From positions 141,108 through 205,107 of the forward strand of contig CACZXH010000005.1 in NCBI GenBank assembly GCA_902785065.1: a DNA stretch of 64,000 nucleotides. Reading direction: 5' to 3'. The notes under the pieces are model-generated. The model did no database searches. It was not told the DNA's origin and worked only from the letters and a program-made list of their open reading frames with translations. The stretch comes from an uncultured Bacteroidia bacterium (lineage in GTDB: Bacteria; Bacteroidota; Bacteroidia; Bacteroidales; UBA932). A program made the translations under genes and the position numbers. Of the stretch, positions 49,650-58,319 are shown in pieces (within the stretch, counting starts at the first letter, position 1; the number at the start of each line of letters is the position of its first letter).

Positions 49650-51622
49650 TCCTCGAAATACATCGTCACCTTGTCCATCAGATGGATCCGGCGGCGACCC
49701 GACACGTTGTGCGGGTCCGTCGGATAGGGGAAGTAGTCCACCTGCACGTTGTTCTTGATGCACTCCTCGATGAAGCTGAGCGAGTGCTCCCACACGACGG
49801 TGTCGTCCACGGCGCCCTGGCAGATCAGGAGCTTGCCCTTTAGGTCCTTCGCCTTGTTGATGAGACTCGTTTTCGTAAAGCCCTCCGGATTCGTCGCTTC
49901 CGTGTCCATGTAGCGCTCGCCGTACATGATCTCGTACCATTTCCAGTCGATGACCGGACCGCCGGCGACGGCCACCTTGAACACGTCAGGATAGTTGGTA
50001 ATGAGGCTGATGGTCATGAAGCCGCCGTAGCTCCAGCCGTGGACGCCGATGCGGGAACTGTCCACATACGGTTTTTCCATCAGCAGGCGCAGGCCGGCGA
50101 TCTGGTCGGCCATCTCGGCCTGGCCGCACTGGCGGTTGATGGCGCGTTCGAATTCCGCACCGCGGTTGGAGGTGCCGCGGTTGTCCTGGACATACACGAG
50201 GTAGCCCTTCTGGGCCATGAGCATCTCCCACATCCGCACGCCGCCCAGCCAGCTGTCCTGCACCATTTGGGAGTGCGGGCCGCCATAGACGTACACGATG
50301 ACCGGGTACTTCTTCTCCGGGTCGAAATCCTTCGGATAGTACAGTCGGTAGTAGTTGTCGAACTTCCCGTCGGCGCTCGGGACGGTGCCCAGCTCCACGG
50401 CGCAGGACGCGAAGTCCCGGAGCGGGTCTCCCGCCTCGAAGAGCTTCTGCGTGGTCATGCCGTCCGTGCTGCGGAGCATCGTCACACCCGGGGTGTCCAG
50501 GTTCGAGTAACGGTCGAAGAACCAGGTGCAGGCGCCGTTCATGGACACATTGTGCCAGCCGCGTTCCGGCGTGAGGGCCACCGGCTTGCCGATCTTCGCC
50601 TTCGCGAGGGCCTTCTTCGCCGGCGCCTTGACACTCACCTTGTAGAGGTGGTTCTCCACGGGCGAGACTTCGGCGGAGGTGTAGAACACGTTCACGCCGT
50701 CGTTGCCCACGTACTCGACGTCCGCGTCGACGGGCGTCAGGCGGCGGATATTGCCCAGGGTATCAAGCAGATACAGATTGCGGTAGCCGTCGCGGAGATC
50801 CGTCCGGTAGACCATGAGATCCTTGCGGCCCTTCAGGAACCGGACCGGGTCCAGCGGCTCCACCCAGCGCTCGTCGTCTTCCGTCAGGAGCGTACGGACG
50901 AACTCGCCGGTGGCGGCGCAGTACTGGTTCAGCTTCATATGGTGCTGGGTGCGGTCCAGGACCTGCACATACACGGACTTGTCGTCCGGGGACCAGCTGA
51001 TGTTCGTGAGGAAGCGCTCCGGGGTGAACTCCGGGACGTTCAGGTACACGGTGCTGCCCTTGTCCAGGTCATAAATGCCCAGGGATACGATTTCCGAGTC
51101 CATTCCGTTCATCGGGTACTTCAGGAGCCGCAGGTCACCGGTCCGGGTGCGGATATCCAGCAGCGGGAAATCCGTCACCCGGGACTCGTCCTTGCGGTAA
51201 AAGGCAAGTTTCCGGCCGGACGGGGCCCAGAAAATGCCGCCGTTGATGCCGAACTCGTTCCGGCTCACGGACTTTCCGTAGACGATCTCGCGGTCGTTGG
51301 AGACGGCCACGGCGATGGTGTCCTTGTAGTCGGTGATATACAGGCTGTTGCCCACATTGAAGGCGGTCCAGCCGGTTTCCTGCGGCAGTTCGACGCTGTC
51401 ATCCAGGCGGGCGGAATCCCACTTCTTGCCGTCGTAGAAGCGATATTCGTTGTCATTGACCCAGGTGTAATACCGGTTCTCCGGGGACAAGCGGCCAACG
51501 ATGGCATTCTCCATTGTCAGCATCTTGCCGTCGTGGGCCGGGTGTGTGCCGATCACGCGCGGCTGGGCAAAAAGAACGCCGCCCACGAGGGTGGCGCTCA
51601 GCAGGAGGAGGGACTTTCTCAT
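49640..51622 (-). CDS. S9 family prolyl oligopeptidase / dipeptidyl peptidase IV-like
   Basis: A 660-aa exported peptidase (signal MRKSLLLLSATLVGGVLFAQ). An eight-bladed beta-propeller covers about residues 40-400. The alpha/beta-hydrolase domain carries the nucleophile Ser in GVHGWSYGG (about 535), Asp in GAVDDTVVW and His in DPHNVSG. The fold matches DPP-IV of subfamily S9B; these remove X-Pro dipeptides in the periplasm. The downstream 147-aa gene upstream on this strand overlaps its start by 4 nt, so both are probably on one transcript. Confidence 0.93.
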   Translation of the reverse strand: MRKSLLLLSATLVGGVLFAQPRVIGTHPAHDGKMLTMENAIVGRLSPENRYYTWVNDNEYRFYDGKKWDSARLDDSVELPQETGWTAFNVGNSLYITDYKDTIAVAVSNDREIVYGKSVSRNEFGINGGIFWAPSGRKLAFYRKDESRVTDFPLLDIRTRTGDLRLLKYPMNGMDSEIVSLGIYDLDKGSTVYLNVPEFTPERFLTNISWSPDDKSVYVQVLDRTQHHMKLNQYCAATGEFVRTLLTEDDERWVEPLDPVRFLKGRKDLMVYRTDLRDGYRNLYLLDTLGNIRRLTPVDADVEYVGNDGVNVFYTSAEVSPVENHLYKVSVKAPAKKALAKAKIGKPVALTPERGWHNVSMNGACTWFFDRYSNLDTPGVTMLRSTDGMTTQKLFEAGDPLRDFASCAVELGTVPSADGKFDNYYRLYYPKDFDPEKKYPVIVYVYGGPHSQMVQDSWLGGVRMWEMLMAQKGYLVYVQDNRGTSNRGAEFERAINRQCGQAEMADQIAGLRLLMEKPYVDSSRIGVHGWSYGGFMTISLITNYPDVFKVAVAGGPVIDWKWYEIMYGERYMDTEATNPEGFTKTSLINKAKDLKGKLLICQGAVDDTVVWEHSLSFIEECIKNNVQVDYFPYPTDPHNVSGRRRIHLMDKVTMYFEDYL

Positions 51623-52062
51623 AGGAAGACCTGTTCTGCGGACGCGTCGATGGGCAGCCGGTTGGCCGGCTCCGTCACGGGCTCGCTGTTGTCGATGGTG
51701 TCCACGATGGCGCGCTCATAGCCGCGCCAGGGGAGGGCGCCCTTGTATTCCTTGTAATGGACGGTCACCCGCTGGCCTGTGAGCTGCTGGAGCTGCTCGG
51801 CGACGGCCTTGTCGGACACGGAGAACTTGAAGATCTTGGACTGGACGGAACCGTTCACAGAGCCTTTGGCGCCGTAGCCCGAGAGGATCATTTCGCCCTC
51901 GTAGGTTTTCCAGATGTAGCCGGTGTAGGTCAGGGAGTTCAGCTCGCCGGTCTTGGTGCCGTCGCTGAACACCCAGAAGAACTTGTAGTAGCCGAAGGCC
52001 GCGCCCACCAGGAGGAGGATCACGATGACCCAGGCGATGATTTTACCTGCTGTCTTTGCCAT
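51619..52062 (-). CDS. Small membrane-anchored protein of unknown function
   Basis: A 147-aa protein with one N-terminal transmembrane helix (about 8-27, IIAWVIVILLLVGAAFGYY) and a small soluble domain outside, containing WKTYEGEMILSGYG and LQQLTGQRVTVHYKEYKGALPWRG. Similar short proteins are common in Bacteroidota, sometimes under misleading enzyme names. I assign no function. A consensus promoter precedes it and the S9 peptidase start overlaps its end by 4 nt, so the peptidase is coupled to it. Confidence 0.8.
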   Translation of the reverse strand: MAKTAGKIIAWVIVILLLVGAAFGYYKFFWVFSDGTKTGELNSLTYTGYIWKTYEGEMILSGYGAKGSVNGSVQSKIFKFSVSDKAVAEQLQQLTGQRVTVHYKEYKGALPWRGYERAIVDTIDNSEPVTEPANRLPIDASAEQVFL

Positions 52063-52085
52063 AGTAAAAGTGTTTATTCAATCTA

Positions 52086-52116
52086 CAAATATAACGAATC
52101 GGGGCGGAAACGCCAA
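52086..52116 (-). promoter_or_regulatory. Promoter of the small membrane protein and S9 peptidase
   Basis: Minus-strand TTG at 52114-52116, a 20-nt spacer, then TATATTTG at 52086-52093. Leader of about 20 nt to the ATG at 52062. Confidence 0.75.
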
Positions 52117-52125
52117 GCGCACGGC

Positions 52126-53679
52126 CTAGAATCCGCGTCCATGCTTGATCCATAGCTTTTCCTCCAGCTCGTTCCAGCGCTTCGCGCACTGCTCGTAAAA
52201 CTGCGCGGTATAGGCATTGAGGGCGGTCGGGGACGGGTTGTTCTCCAGGACGGGCAGGCCCTCGAAGGCGATGTCCTCCATCTCGAGGATGAGCTTCTCG
52301 AAATCGTCCTTGTTCTTCTGCCAGGCGACGGTGCCGAGGCGGTTCGGACGGCGGAAGGTCCACAGGACGCAGTCCGGGACATACTGCTTCTGGCCGCAGT
52401 TGTCGAAGGCCGCCGGGAGGGCCGTGCCACCTGCGAAGATCGGGATGCGCGGGCTCTCGGCGGGGTTGTCCACGCCGTACCAGAGGATGCCGCCCAGGGC
52501 GTCCGGGAGCCAGTTCCGGAGCTGGATCACCGTGGAGTAGGAGCACCAGCACACGGCCAGGGTGCGGACGAATTCGACCGTGCCCGGGGCGATGGTGTTC
52601 AGCGTGTTGCGGGTGTCGGCGACGAGCCACGGGTTCGCGACCGGGCTCACGAGGGTGTCGCCCTTGGCATTGACCATCTTCCAGTCCTTGCACATGTCGT
52701 ACTCCGTGCCCTCGTAGGTGCCGCGGAGAAGCTTGAACACCTCGCGGGCGCTCACCTTGTGCTCGGGTTTGATGCTGAAGGGGAGGTCGGGATCGTCCAT
52801 GGACAGGCCCAGGGACGGCGCCAGCTCGTTGAAGACGAACCAGTCGCGGATGGCGAAGTTCTTGCCCTTCGCGCGGGGTACATTGTAGGCTTTGAACCAC
52901 ACGAAATCCCCCTGGCCGTCCCAGAGGCCGTATTCCTTCGCCACGGCTTCCACATTGTCGGAGGCCATGAAATGGTCCTTGTCCTTCCGGTCGATCCTGC
53001 CGATGCGCGGGATGTTGCAGGAGATGGATACCTCGTCGTCCGGGACGCGCTGGGCCACCCACACGGCGCCCACCTTGTCGCGGCCGCAGCCGACGATCTC
53101 GAAGGCCCACACTTCGTTCTTGTCCGCCACGGTCAGGCACTCGCCGGTGTCGCCGTAGCCGTATTTCTCGGCGGTTTCGCCCATCAGGCGGATGGCGTCG
53201 CGGGCGTTGTCGCAGCGCATCAGCGCGAGGCGGGCGAGTTCCTCGATGAGGAACATCGCATCCTTGTTGATAAGGGTGTCCGGACCCGTGAAGGTGGACT
53301 CGCCCATGGCGAGCTGTTTCTCGTTCAGGCAGGGATAGCCCGTATTGACATAGGCGTAGGTATGGCGGACTTCCGGAATCTCGCCCACCTTCCTGACACC
53401 GGTGGTGTCGCCCTTGAACTTCGTGTGCCGGAGGCCCTTGAAGACCTCGAACACGTCGCCTTTCTTATGGTCGACGGCGGGTTCCATCGAGATCCAGGTG
53501 TGCGAGACGCCGTCGCAGGTGTGGGAAGTGATGACGGAACCGTCCGTGGAGGCGAGCCGGCCCACCATGATGCTGGTGCAGCTTTCGGGCTCGTAGCAGT
53601 CGGGGTAGATGCTTTGCGCCCGGGCGCCTGCGGAGACGGCCAGCGCCGCCAGGAGAAGGATAAAACGGGTGGTTTTCAT
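52126..53679 (-). CDS. C69 family dipeptidase
   Basis: A 517-aa exported Ntn-type peptidase of family C69 (formerly U34). After a signal peptide (about 1-22) comes the hallmark ESCTSIMVGRLASTDGSVI; Cys34 becomes the N-terminal nucleophile after processing. The GLRHTKFKGD and CNIPRIGRID segments are typical, and the C-terminus is helical. It should cut dipeptides in the periplasm. With the S9 peptidase next to it, it forms a small peptide-degrading group. Its promoter looks like a TTCG-ending variant. It is divergent from the next gene. Confidence 0.92.
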   Translation of the reverse strand: MKTTRFILLLAALAVSAGARAQSIYPDCYEPESCTSIMVGRLASTDGSVITSHTCDGVSHTWISMEPAVDHKKGDVFEVFKGLRHTKFKGDTTGVRKVGEIPEVRHTYAYVNTGYPCLNEKQLAMGESTFTGPDTLINKDAMFLIEELARLALMRCDNARDAIRLMGETAEKYGYGDTGECLTVADKNEVWAFEIVGCGRDKVGAVWVAQRVPDDEVSISCNIPRIGRIDRKDKDHFMASDNVEAVAKEYGLWDGQGDFVWFKAYNVPRAKGKNFAIRDWFVFNELAPSLGLSMDDPDLPFSIKPEHKVSAREVFKLLRGTYEGTEYDMCKDWKMVNAKGDTLVSPVANPWLVADTRNTLNTIAPGTVEFVRTLAVCWCSYSTVIQLRNWLPDALGGILWYGVDNPAESPRIPIFAGGTALPAAFDNCGQKQYVPDCVLWTFRRPNRLGTVAWQKNKDDFEKLILEMEDIAFEGLPVLENNPSPTALNAYTAQFYEQCAKRWNELEEKLWIKHGRGF

Positions 53680-53700
53680 GCGTGTTACAGTAGGTCCTTG

Positions 53701-53731
53701 CGAATGTACGCTTTTTCTTGCACTTGACCAA
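53701..53731 (-). promoter_or_regulatory. Possible variant promoter of the C69 dipeptidase
   Basis: Minus-strand TTG at 53729-53731, a 20-nt spacer, then TACATTCG at 53701-53708, differing from TAnnTTTG in one base. It is 21 nt before the ATG at 53679. Confidence 0.45.
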
Positions 53732-53748
53732 TGAATTGGCTACATTTG
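53718..53748 (+). promoter_or_regulatory. Promoter of the 222-aa unknown gene
   Basis: TTG at 53718-53720, a 20-nt spacer, then TACATTTG at 53741-53748. It ends 6 nt before the ATG at 53755, so the mRNA is probably leaderless. It interlocks with the divergent C69 promoter. Confidence 0.75.
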
Positions 53749-53754
53749 CGTGTC

Positions 53755-54423
53755 ATGGGCGAGAAAGCGGAACATATCCGGGAGTTCGGGACGTGCTTCT
53801 TCGAGAAGTACGCGCAGATTGTGCTCTCCACGGTGCTGGGACCAGCGTTCGAGCCGCTCGTGAACCGTGACCGCCCGGACCTCCAGTCGCCCGCCGGCCG
53901 CGCCGTCGGCATCGAGGTCACCCGGGCGATGGAGGAGAGCAAGGCCGCCGGCCTCGCGCTCATGCAGGACATCGCCGGCCTCACGCGCGGTCTTCCCGCT
54001 GACGACCGCGACACCATCCTCGAAAGCGGCTACTCCTTCGGCCTCCGCACCGGCAAGTACGTGGGCGTCAATGAATTGCCATATTGGCGGATGGCCCTGC
54101 CCATGCGCCGCATCCTGGAAAGCAAAGTCTCCAAGGCCGCCAGCGGCTTCTACGGCCGCTGGGACAGCCTGGGCCTGTTCGTCTTCAGCAAGGACAACCT
54201 CTCGGAAGGGGAAGCCCTCAAGGCGATGAACTACACCATCAGCCTCCAGAAGTACCAGGACATCCGCTACAACCGCCTCTTCATCGCCGATATCGACGAC
54301 CTCTTCGTCTGCAATCTCGACGACGGCCTGGCCGCTTCCTCCCGCCTCGCCCGCTACCGCCTCACCCAGGACCAGCGCCGCACCTTCTTCCTCGAGGCCA
54401 TCCGCAAGCAGCAGGGGAGGTAG
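53755..54423 (+). CDS. Unknown protein, possible PD-(D/E)XK nuclease fold
   Basis: I do not recognise a family for this 222-aa protein. It is soluble, without signal peptide. An N-terminal helical part (HIREFGTCFFEKYAQIVL) is followed by DRPDLQSP, a short loop, then AVGIEVTRAMEESK. The spacing of Asp and the IEVT strand resembles the core of PD-(D/E)XK nucleases, but the lysine of the motif is not obvious. Late in the protein, NRLFIADIDDLFVCN looks like another strand of the fold. The ATG at 53755 is set by the promoter, because the earlier in-frame ATG at 53731 overlaps it. It lies alone among hydrolase genes. Confidence 0.6.
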   Translation: MGEKAEHIREFGTCFFEKYAQIVLSTVLGPAFEPLVNRDRPDLQSPAGRAVGIEVTRAMEESKAAGLALMQDIAGLTRGLPADDRDTILESGYSFGLRTGKYVGVNELPYWRMALPMRRILESKVSKAASGFYGRWDSLGLFVFSKDNLSEGEALKAMNYTISLQKYQDIRYNRLFIADIDDLFVCNLDDGLAASSRLARYRLTQDQRRTFFLEAIRKQQGR

Positions 54424-54440
54424 ATTTCCCAGGAATTTGC

Positions 54441-54448
54441 TATATTTG
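54441..54448 (+). promoter_or_regulatory. Promoter -7 box of the GH8-GH29 operon
   Basis: TATATTTG, 25 nt before the GH8 ATG at 54474. No good -33 element at the expected spacing. Confidence 0.55.
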
Positions 54449-54473
54449 TAGAAACTACAAAAAACCGAGCGAT

Positions 54474-55781
54474 ATGTCAATGTCAGTTTTCGGGCGGGCC
54501 TTGGTGTCCGCCGCGGCCGTGGCCGTGGGCCTGTGTGCGGCGGGGGCCGCGCAGGCGCAGAATCAACTCAAACCCTGGACCAAGGGCGGGTTCGAGACGC
54601 ACCAGTACCGGAGCGTGTTCGCCGAGATGGGCTATCCGCAGGCGGAGGTCGATGCGAAACTGGAAGCGATCTTCCAGGAGGTTTTCCATGGGCCCGACAA
54701 GGTGTATTTCGAGGTAGGGGACGACATGGCCTACATGTCTGACGTCAAGAACTTCGACGCGCGCACGGAGGGCATGTCCTACGGGATGATGGTCGCGGTG
54801 CAGCTGGACAAGAAGGAGGAGTTCGACCGTCTGTTCCGGTGGGCGAAGAATTATATGCAGTATCAGGACGGGCCCATGAAGGGGTACTTCGCCTGGAGCC
54901 TGAGCCCGGACGGGACCATCCGCGGCAAGGGCCCGGCCTCCGACGGCGAACTGTACTTCATCACGGCGCTCGTCTTCGCCTCCAACCGTTGGGGCAATGA
55001 CGGCGACATCAACTACCTCAAGGAGGCTCAGTTCATCCTGAACTCGTCCTGGGAGAAGGACGGCACGGACGGGATCAAGCCGTTCATCGACAAGGAGAAC
55101 CATCTGATCACCTTCACACCGGACGGACGCGGTGTCGGGTATACGGACCCTTCGTACCACATTCCCGCGTTTTACGAGGTGTGGGCCCGCTGGGCGGGGG
55201 ACGGCCGGGCCGATTTCTACCGCGCCTGCGCGGCGGCCAGCCGGGAGTACCTGCACAAGAGCATCAACCCGGAGACCGGCCTGAATCCGGACACGAACAA
55301 TTTCGACGGATCCGTCATCGAGAACGCCTTCTTCGGCCGTCGGATGAAGCCTTCCTTCCGCTTCGACTCCTGGCGCGTGCCGATGAACATCGCCCTGGAT
55401 TATTCCTGGGCCTGCGCGGACCGTGAATGGCAGACGAACTATGCCAATACCATCCAGAACTTCTTCTATTCCAAGGGGATAGATACGTTCGTGGACCAGT
55501 ATAACGTGGACGGAACGGATGTCGATTTCGCGATGCCGGCCGGGCAGGGCGAGTTCCGCGGGACGGGCACGCGGCATTCCGTGGGCCTGGTGGCCACGGT
55601 CGCCGCCGCGACCCTCGCCGCGGACCACGCCATCGCCCGCGAATTCGCCCAGCGCCTCTGGGACAGCGAGAACAAGCCCTACGAGGACGGCTACTTCGAC
55701 GCCTACTACGACGGCCTGCTCCGCCTGTTCGCCTTCATGCACCTAAGCGGTCATTACCGCGTCATCGAACCTACGAAATAA
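54474..55781 (+). CDS. GH8 family exo-oligoxylanase-like enzyme
   Basis: A 435-aa exported enzyme (signal about 1-29, ending AAQAQ). The GH8 signature RTEGMSYGMMVAVQL holds the acid Glu99; GPASDGELYFITAL provides the other catalytic-site Asp region. DPSYHIPAFYEVWARWAG and the late RLFAFMHLSGHYRVI are as in reducing-end xylose-releasing exo-oligoxylanases (Rex8A type). It should trim xylo-oligosaccharides in the periplasm; cellulase or chitosanase activity of other GH8 members is less likely. A second ATG 6 nt later is possible. The GH29 gene follows one base after the stop. Confidence 0.9.
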   Translation: MSMSVFGRALVSAAAVAVGLCAAGAAQAQNQLKPWTKGGFETHQYRSVFAEMGYPQAEVDAKLEAIFQEVFHGPDKVYFEVGDDMAYMSDVKNFDARTEGMSYGMMVAVQLDKKEEFDRLFRWAKNYMQYQDGPMKGYFAWSLSPDGTIRGKGPASDGELYFITALVFASNRWGNDGDINYLKEAQFILNSSWEKDGTDGIKPFIDKENHLITFTPDGRGVGYTDPSYHIPAFYEVWARWAGDGRADFYRACAAASREYLHKSINPETGLNPDTNNFDGSVIENAFFGRRMKPSFRFDSWRVPMNIALDYSWACADREWQTNYANTIQNFFYSKGIDTFVDQYNVDGTDVDFAMPAGQGEFRGTGTRHSVGLVATVAAATLAADHAIAREFAQRLWDSENKPYEDGYFDAYYDGLLRLFAFMHLSGHYRVIEPTK

Positions 55782-55782
55782 T

Positions 55783-57510
55783 ATGAAACGCTTCCCGATC
55801 CTCGCGGCGGCGACCCTCCTTCTTTTGGCCGGTTGCCACCAGGTGGAGCCGTATGGGGCCGTGCCTACCCAGCAGCAACTTGCCTGGCAGGACATGGACA
55901 TGTACGCATTCATCCACTATTCCTTGAACACGTACACGGACCAGGAGTGGGGCTTCGGCAACGAGGATCCCGCCCTGTTCAACCCTTCCGACCTGGACTG
56001 CCGCCAATGGGCGCGCGTATGCAAGCAGGCGGGGATGAAAGGTATTATTTTCACGGCCAAGCACCACTGCGGGTTCTGCATGTGGCCGTCGGCCTATACG
56101 GAATACAGCGTGAAAAACGCGCCGTGGAAGGACGGGAAGGGCGATGTGGTCCGTGAACTGGCCGATGCATGCCGCGAGGAAGGGCTCAAGTTCGCCGTGT
56201 ATCTCTCGCCGTGGGACCGTAATTACGCGGAGTACGGCAGGCCGGAGTACATTACGTATTTCCGCAACCAGTTGCGGGAACTCCTCACGAATTACGGCGA
56301 CATCTTCGAGGTCTGGTTCGACGGAGCCAATGGCGGCGACGGCTGGTACGGCGGCGCCAACGAGACGCGTCGGATCGAGAAGACCTACTACGAGTGGCCG
56401 GAGACTTACCGGCTCATCCGCGAACTCCAGCCCGACTGCGTGATCTGGGGCGACAACGCGAACCGCGCCGACCTCCGCTGGGTGGGCACCGAAGCGGGTT
56501 ATGTGGGCGAGACCAACTGGAGCACGATGCCCAGCGAAGGCCAGGCCGACTACGCCATGCTGCATTACGGCGTGGAGGACGGCGACGTCTGGTGCCCCGG
56601 TGAGACGAACACCAGCATCCGCCCGGGCTGGTTCTACCACGAGACGGAAAACGCCCATGTGAAGAGCCTGTCCAAGCTGATGGACACGTATTACAAGTCC
56701 GTGGGACGCAACTCGACCCTCCTGCTGAACTTCCCGGTGGCCCCGAACGGCCGCATCCATCCTGTCGACAGCCTCCGGGGCATCGCCTTCAAGAGCATGA
56801 TCGACGAGGCATTCAAGACCAACCTCGTGGACAAGGCGCGCGTCTCGAATAAAGGCCTGACGACCACCATTTCCTTCCGCCGTCCGACGAACTTCAACCG
56901 CTTCGTCGTGGAGGAGGACATCGCCCTGGGCCAGCGCGTGAAGAAGTTCACGCTGGAGGCCCTGGTCGATGGCGCCTGGCTACCGCTCACGGACGAGCTC
57001 GCGGAGGACGGCGACGGCCTCACCACCATCGGCCATCGCCGCATCATCTGCTTCCCGACGGTGAAAGCCTCGAAGCTCCGTTTCACGATCGTCGACACGA
57101 AGGCCGAGCCCGTGATCAAGAAGATCGGCCTGTACCTCGCGCCCGTCCTGACCGCCGACATCCCGAACAGCGGCGAGAAGCGCTCGTCGGGCCTGCATAT
57201 TTTCTTCAGCAGCCCGACGCAGATGCTCATGGACTGGGATTCCGAGCAGACGGTGACCGGGTTCCGGTACCTTCCGCCGCAGGACGGCACGAGCGGTACC
57301 ATCACCCACTACACCCTCTGGGGCTCCACCGACTGGAACAACTGGACCAAGCTCGCCTCCGGCGAATTCTCCAACATCGTCAACAATCCTATCTGGCAGA
57401 ACCTGACCTTCCCGGCCACGAAGGTCCGCATGCTCAAGTTCGACGCGGACCGGCTGGCTTCCGGGGAGCGGATGGGGTATGACGATATCGAAGTGGTGAC
57501 GGGCGAGTAG
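55783..57510 (+). CDS. GH29 family alpha-L-fucosidase lipoprotein
   Basis: A 575-aa lipoprotein (lipobox LLAGC, Cys18). The GH29 catalytic barrel contains MYAFIHYSLNTYTDQEWGFG, IFTAKHHCGFCMWPS and the nucleophile Asp180 in EVWFDGANGG. LLLNFPVAPNGRI is another family mark. The C-terminal 230 residues form two beta-sandwich domains; the last (GYDDIEVVTG) looks like an F5/8-type discoidin fold. It removes alpha-linked fucose from plant or host glycans. It is co-transcribed with GH8, which points to fucosylated xyloglucan or similar plant polymers, an inference. Confidence 0.92.
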   Translation: MKRFPILAAATLLLLAGCHQVEPYGAVPTQQQLAWQDMDMYAFIHYSLNTYTDQEWGFGNEDPALFNPSDLDCRQWARVCKQAGMKGIIFTAKHHCGFCMWPSAYTEYSVKNAPWKDGKGDVVRELADACREEGLKFAVYLSPWDRNYAEYGRPEYITYFRNQLRELLTNYGDIFEVWFDGANGGDGWYGGANETRRIEKTYYEWPETYRLIRELQPDCVIWGDNANRADLRWVGTEAGYVGETNWSTMPSEGQADYAMLHYGVEDGDVWCPGETNTSIRPGWFYHETENAHVKSLSKLMDTYYKSVGRNSTLLLNFPVAPNGRIHPVDSLRGIAFKSMIDEAFKTNLVDKARVSNKGLTTTISFRRPTNFNRFVVEEDIALGQRVKKFTLEALVDGAWLPLTDELAEDGDGLTTIGHRRIICFPTVKASKLRFTIVDTKAEPVIKKIGLYLAPVLTADIPNSGEKRSSGLHIFFSSPTQMLMDWDSEQTVTGFRYLPPQDGTSGTITHYTLWGSTDWNNWTKLASGEFSNIVNNPIWQNLTFPATKVRMLKFDADRLASGERMGYDDIEVVTGE

Positions 57511-57530
57511 GGGAGTTCGCGGAAAACGCG

Positions 57531-57570
57531 AAGGCGCCGCCAGGAAAGACTGGCGGCGCCTTCCGTTTAC
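57531..57570 (+). terminator. Terminator-like hairpin after the GH29 gene
   Basis: AAGGCGCCGCCAG and CTGGCGGCGCCTT form a 13-bp stem with a 6-nt loop. The T run after it is poor (TTCCGTTT). It can also serve the convergent gene. Confidence 0.7.
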
Positions 57571-58082
57571 CAGCGTCCGAAATGGAACGCTCGGTTCGCG
57601 CGGCATTCGCGCTGGACAATCCTCCGCTCTTCGGCGAAGGGGGCCTCCAGCGCCCGGAAGCGCGCCAGCAGGCGCTGCCACTCGGGCAGCCGCGCCAGCG
57701 CCGGGCGCTCCTCCAGCATCTCCTCGCAGAAGGACTTCGCGTAGTGGAAGCGCTTCGGGAGCGCGCCCACGAGCACGTACCCGTACTCGCTGTCGACCTC
57801 GAAGCGCTCGTCCAGGCACACGGCGGCCGCGTCGGTGAACGCCTCGAAAGCCTCCTGGCACTTTCCGTGCAGCCGCAGGAACCGGCCGTAGGCCTCGTAG
57901 CTGCGGCTGAGCGCGATGACATCCTGCTCCGTCAACCGGCCCTGCCCGTCATCCCAGCCTTCGTCGTAGAAGGCCTTGAGGCTTTCAATCCGGTCGATGT
58001 AAGGCTGCGCGTACTCGCGAAGCAGTTCCGGGAGCAACTTGACCTGGCCCTTGTCGGTCCAGGCTACCAATTGATAAACCAT
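57567..58082 (-). CDS. Unknown helical protein (171 aa)
   Basis: I do not recognise this protein. It is soluble, mainly helical and TPR-like (LSRSYEAYGRFLRLHGKCQEAFEAFTDAAAVC, then FHYAKSFCEEMLEERPALARLPEWQRLLARF), with no signal peptide. The frame is conserved-looking and GC-typical, and it has a consensus promoter about 150 nt upstream. The transcript would carry a long, strongly structured leader (58083-58233), so its translation is probably regulated. Confidence 0.7.
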   Translation of the reverse strand: MVYQLVAWTDKGQVKLLPELLREYAQPYIDRIESLKAFYDEGWDDGQGRLTEQDVIALSRSYEAYGRFLRLHGKCQEAFEAFTDAAAVCLDERFEVDSEYGYVLVGALPKRFHYAKSFCEEMLEERPALARLPEWQRLLARFRALEAPFAEERRIVQRECRANRAFHFGRW

Positions 58083-58110
58083 GGCAACATGATTTTATGA
58101 CAAAGAACGA

Positions 58111-58177
58111 CCCGGCCCCCCGGTCCTCCCGTGCGTCAGGGTATAATGCGCCCTGTCGGGGTGGACCTTCGTCCGGG
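58111..58177 (-). promoter_or_regulatory. Rod-like RNA hairpin in the 5' leader of the 171-aa gene
   Basis: Four stacked helices read on the minus strand: CCCGG/CCGGG (58173-58177 with 58111-58115), GGTCC/GGACC (58163-58167 with 58122-58126), CCCG/CGGG (58158-58161 with 58128-58131) and CAGGG/CCCTG (58151-58155 with 58137-58141). A 9-nt loop closes the top and small internal loops separate the helices. It could be a riboswitch-like or protein-binding leader, or an independent small RNA. I cannot assign it to a known class. Confidence 0.6.
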
Positions 58178-58238
58178 AATGATCATAAACCGTGTTGTCT
58201 GGAAAATGCTATCTGTGCATAAGAATCGCTTCGGTCGG

Positions 58239-58268
58239 CAAAGATACGACGAATAACTGAATTCCCAA
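58239..58268 (-). promoter_or_regulatory. Promoter of the structured leader and 171-aa gene
   Basis: Minus-strand TTG at 58266-58268, a 19-nt spacer, then TATCTTTG at 58239-58246. Transcription should start near 58233, giving a leader of about 150 nt. Confidence 0.75.
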
Positions 58269-58319
58269 GGGCTGCGCAGCTGAATTATTTACGGAAACCC
58301 CGTACTGCGGCCGTCGGTG

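Noticed and set aside
58151-58165. RNase P, tmRNA or 6S RNA at the structured leader
   Set aside because: The conserved core sequences of these RNAs are not present and the length does not fit.
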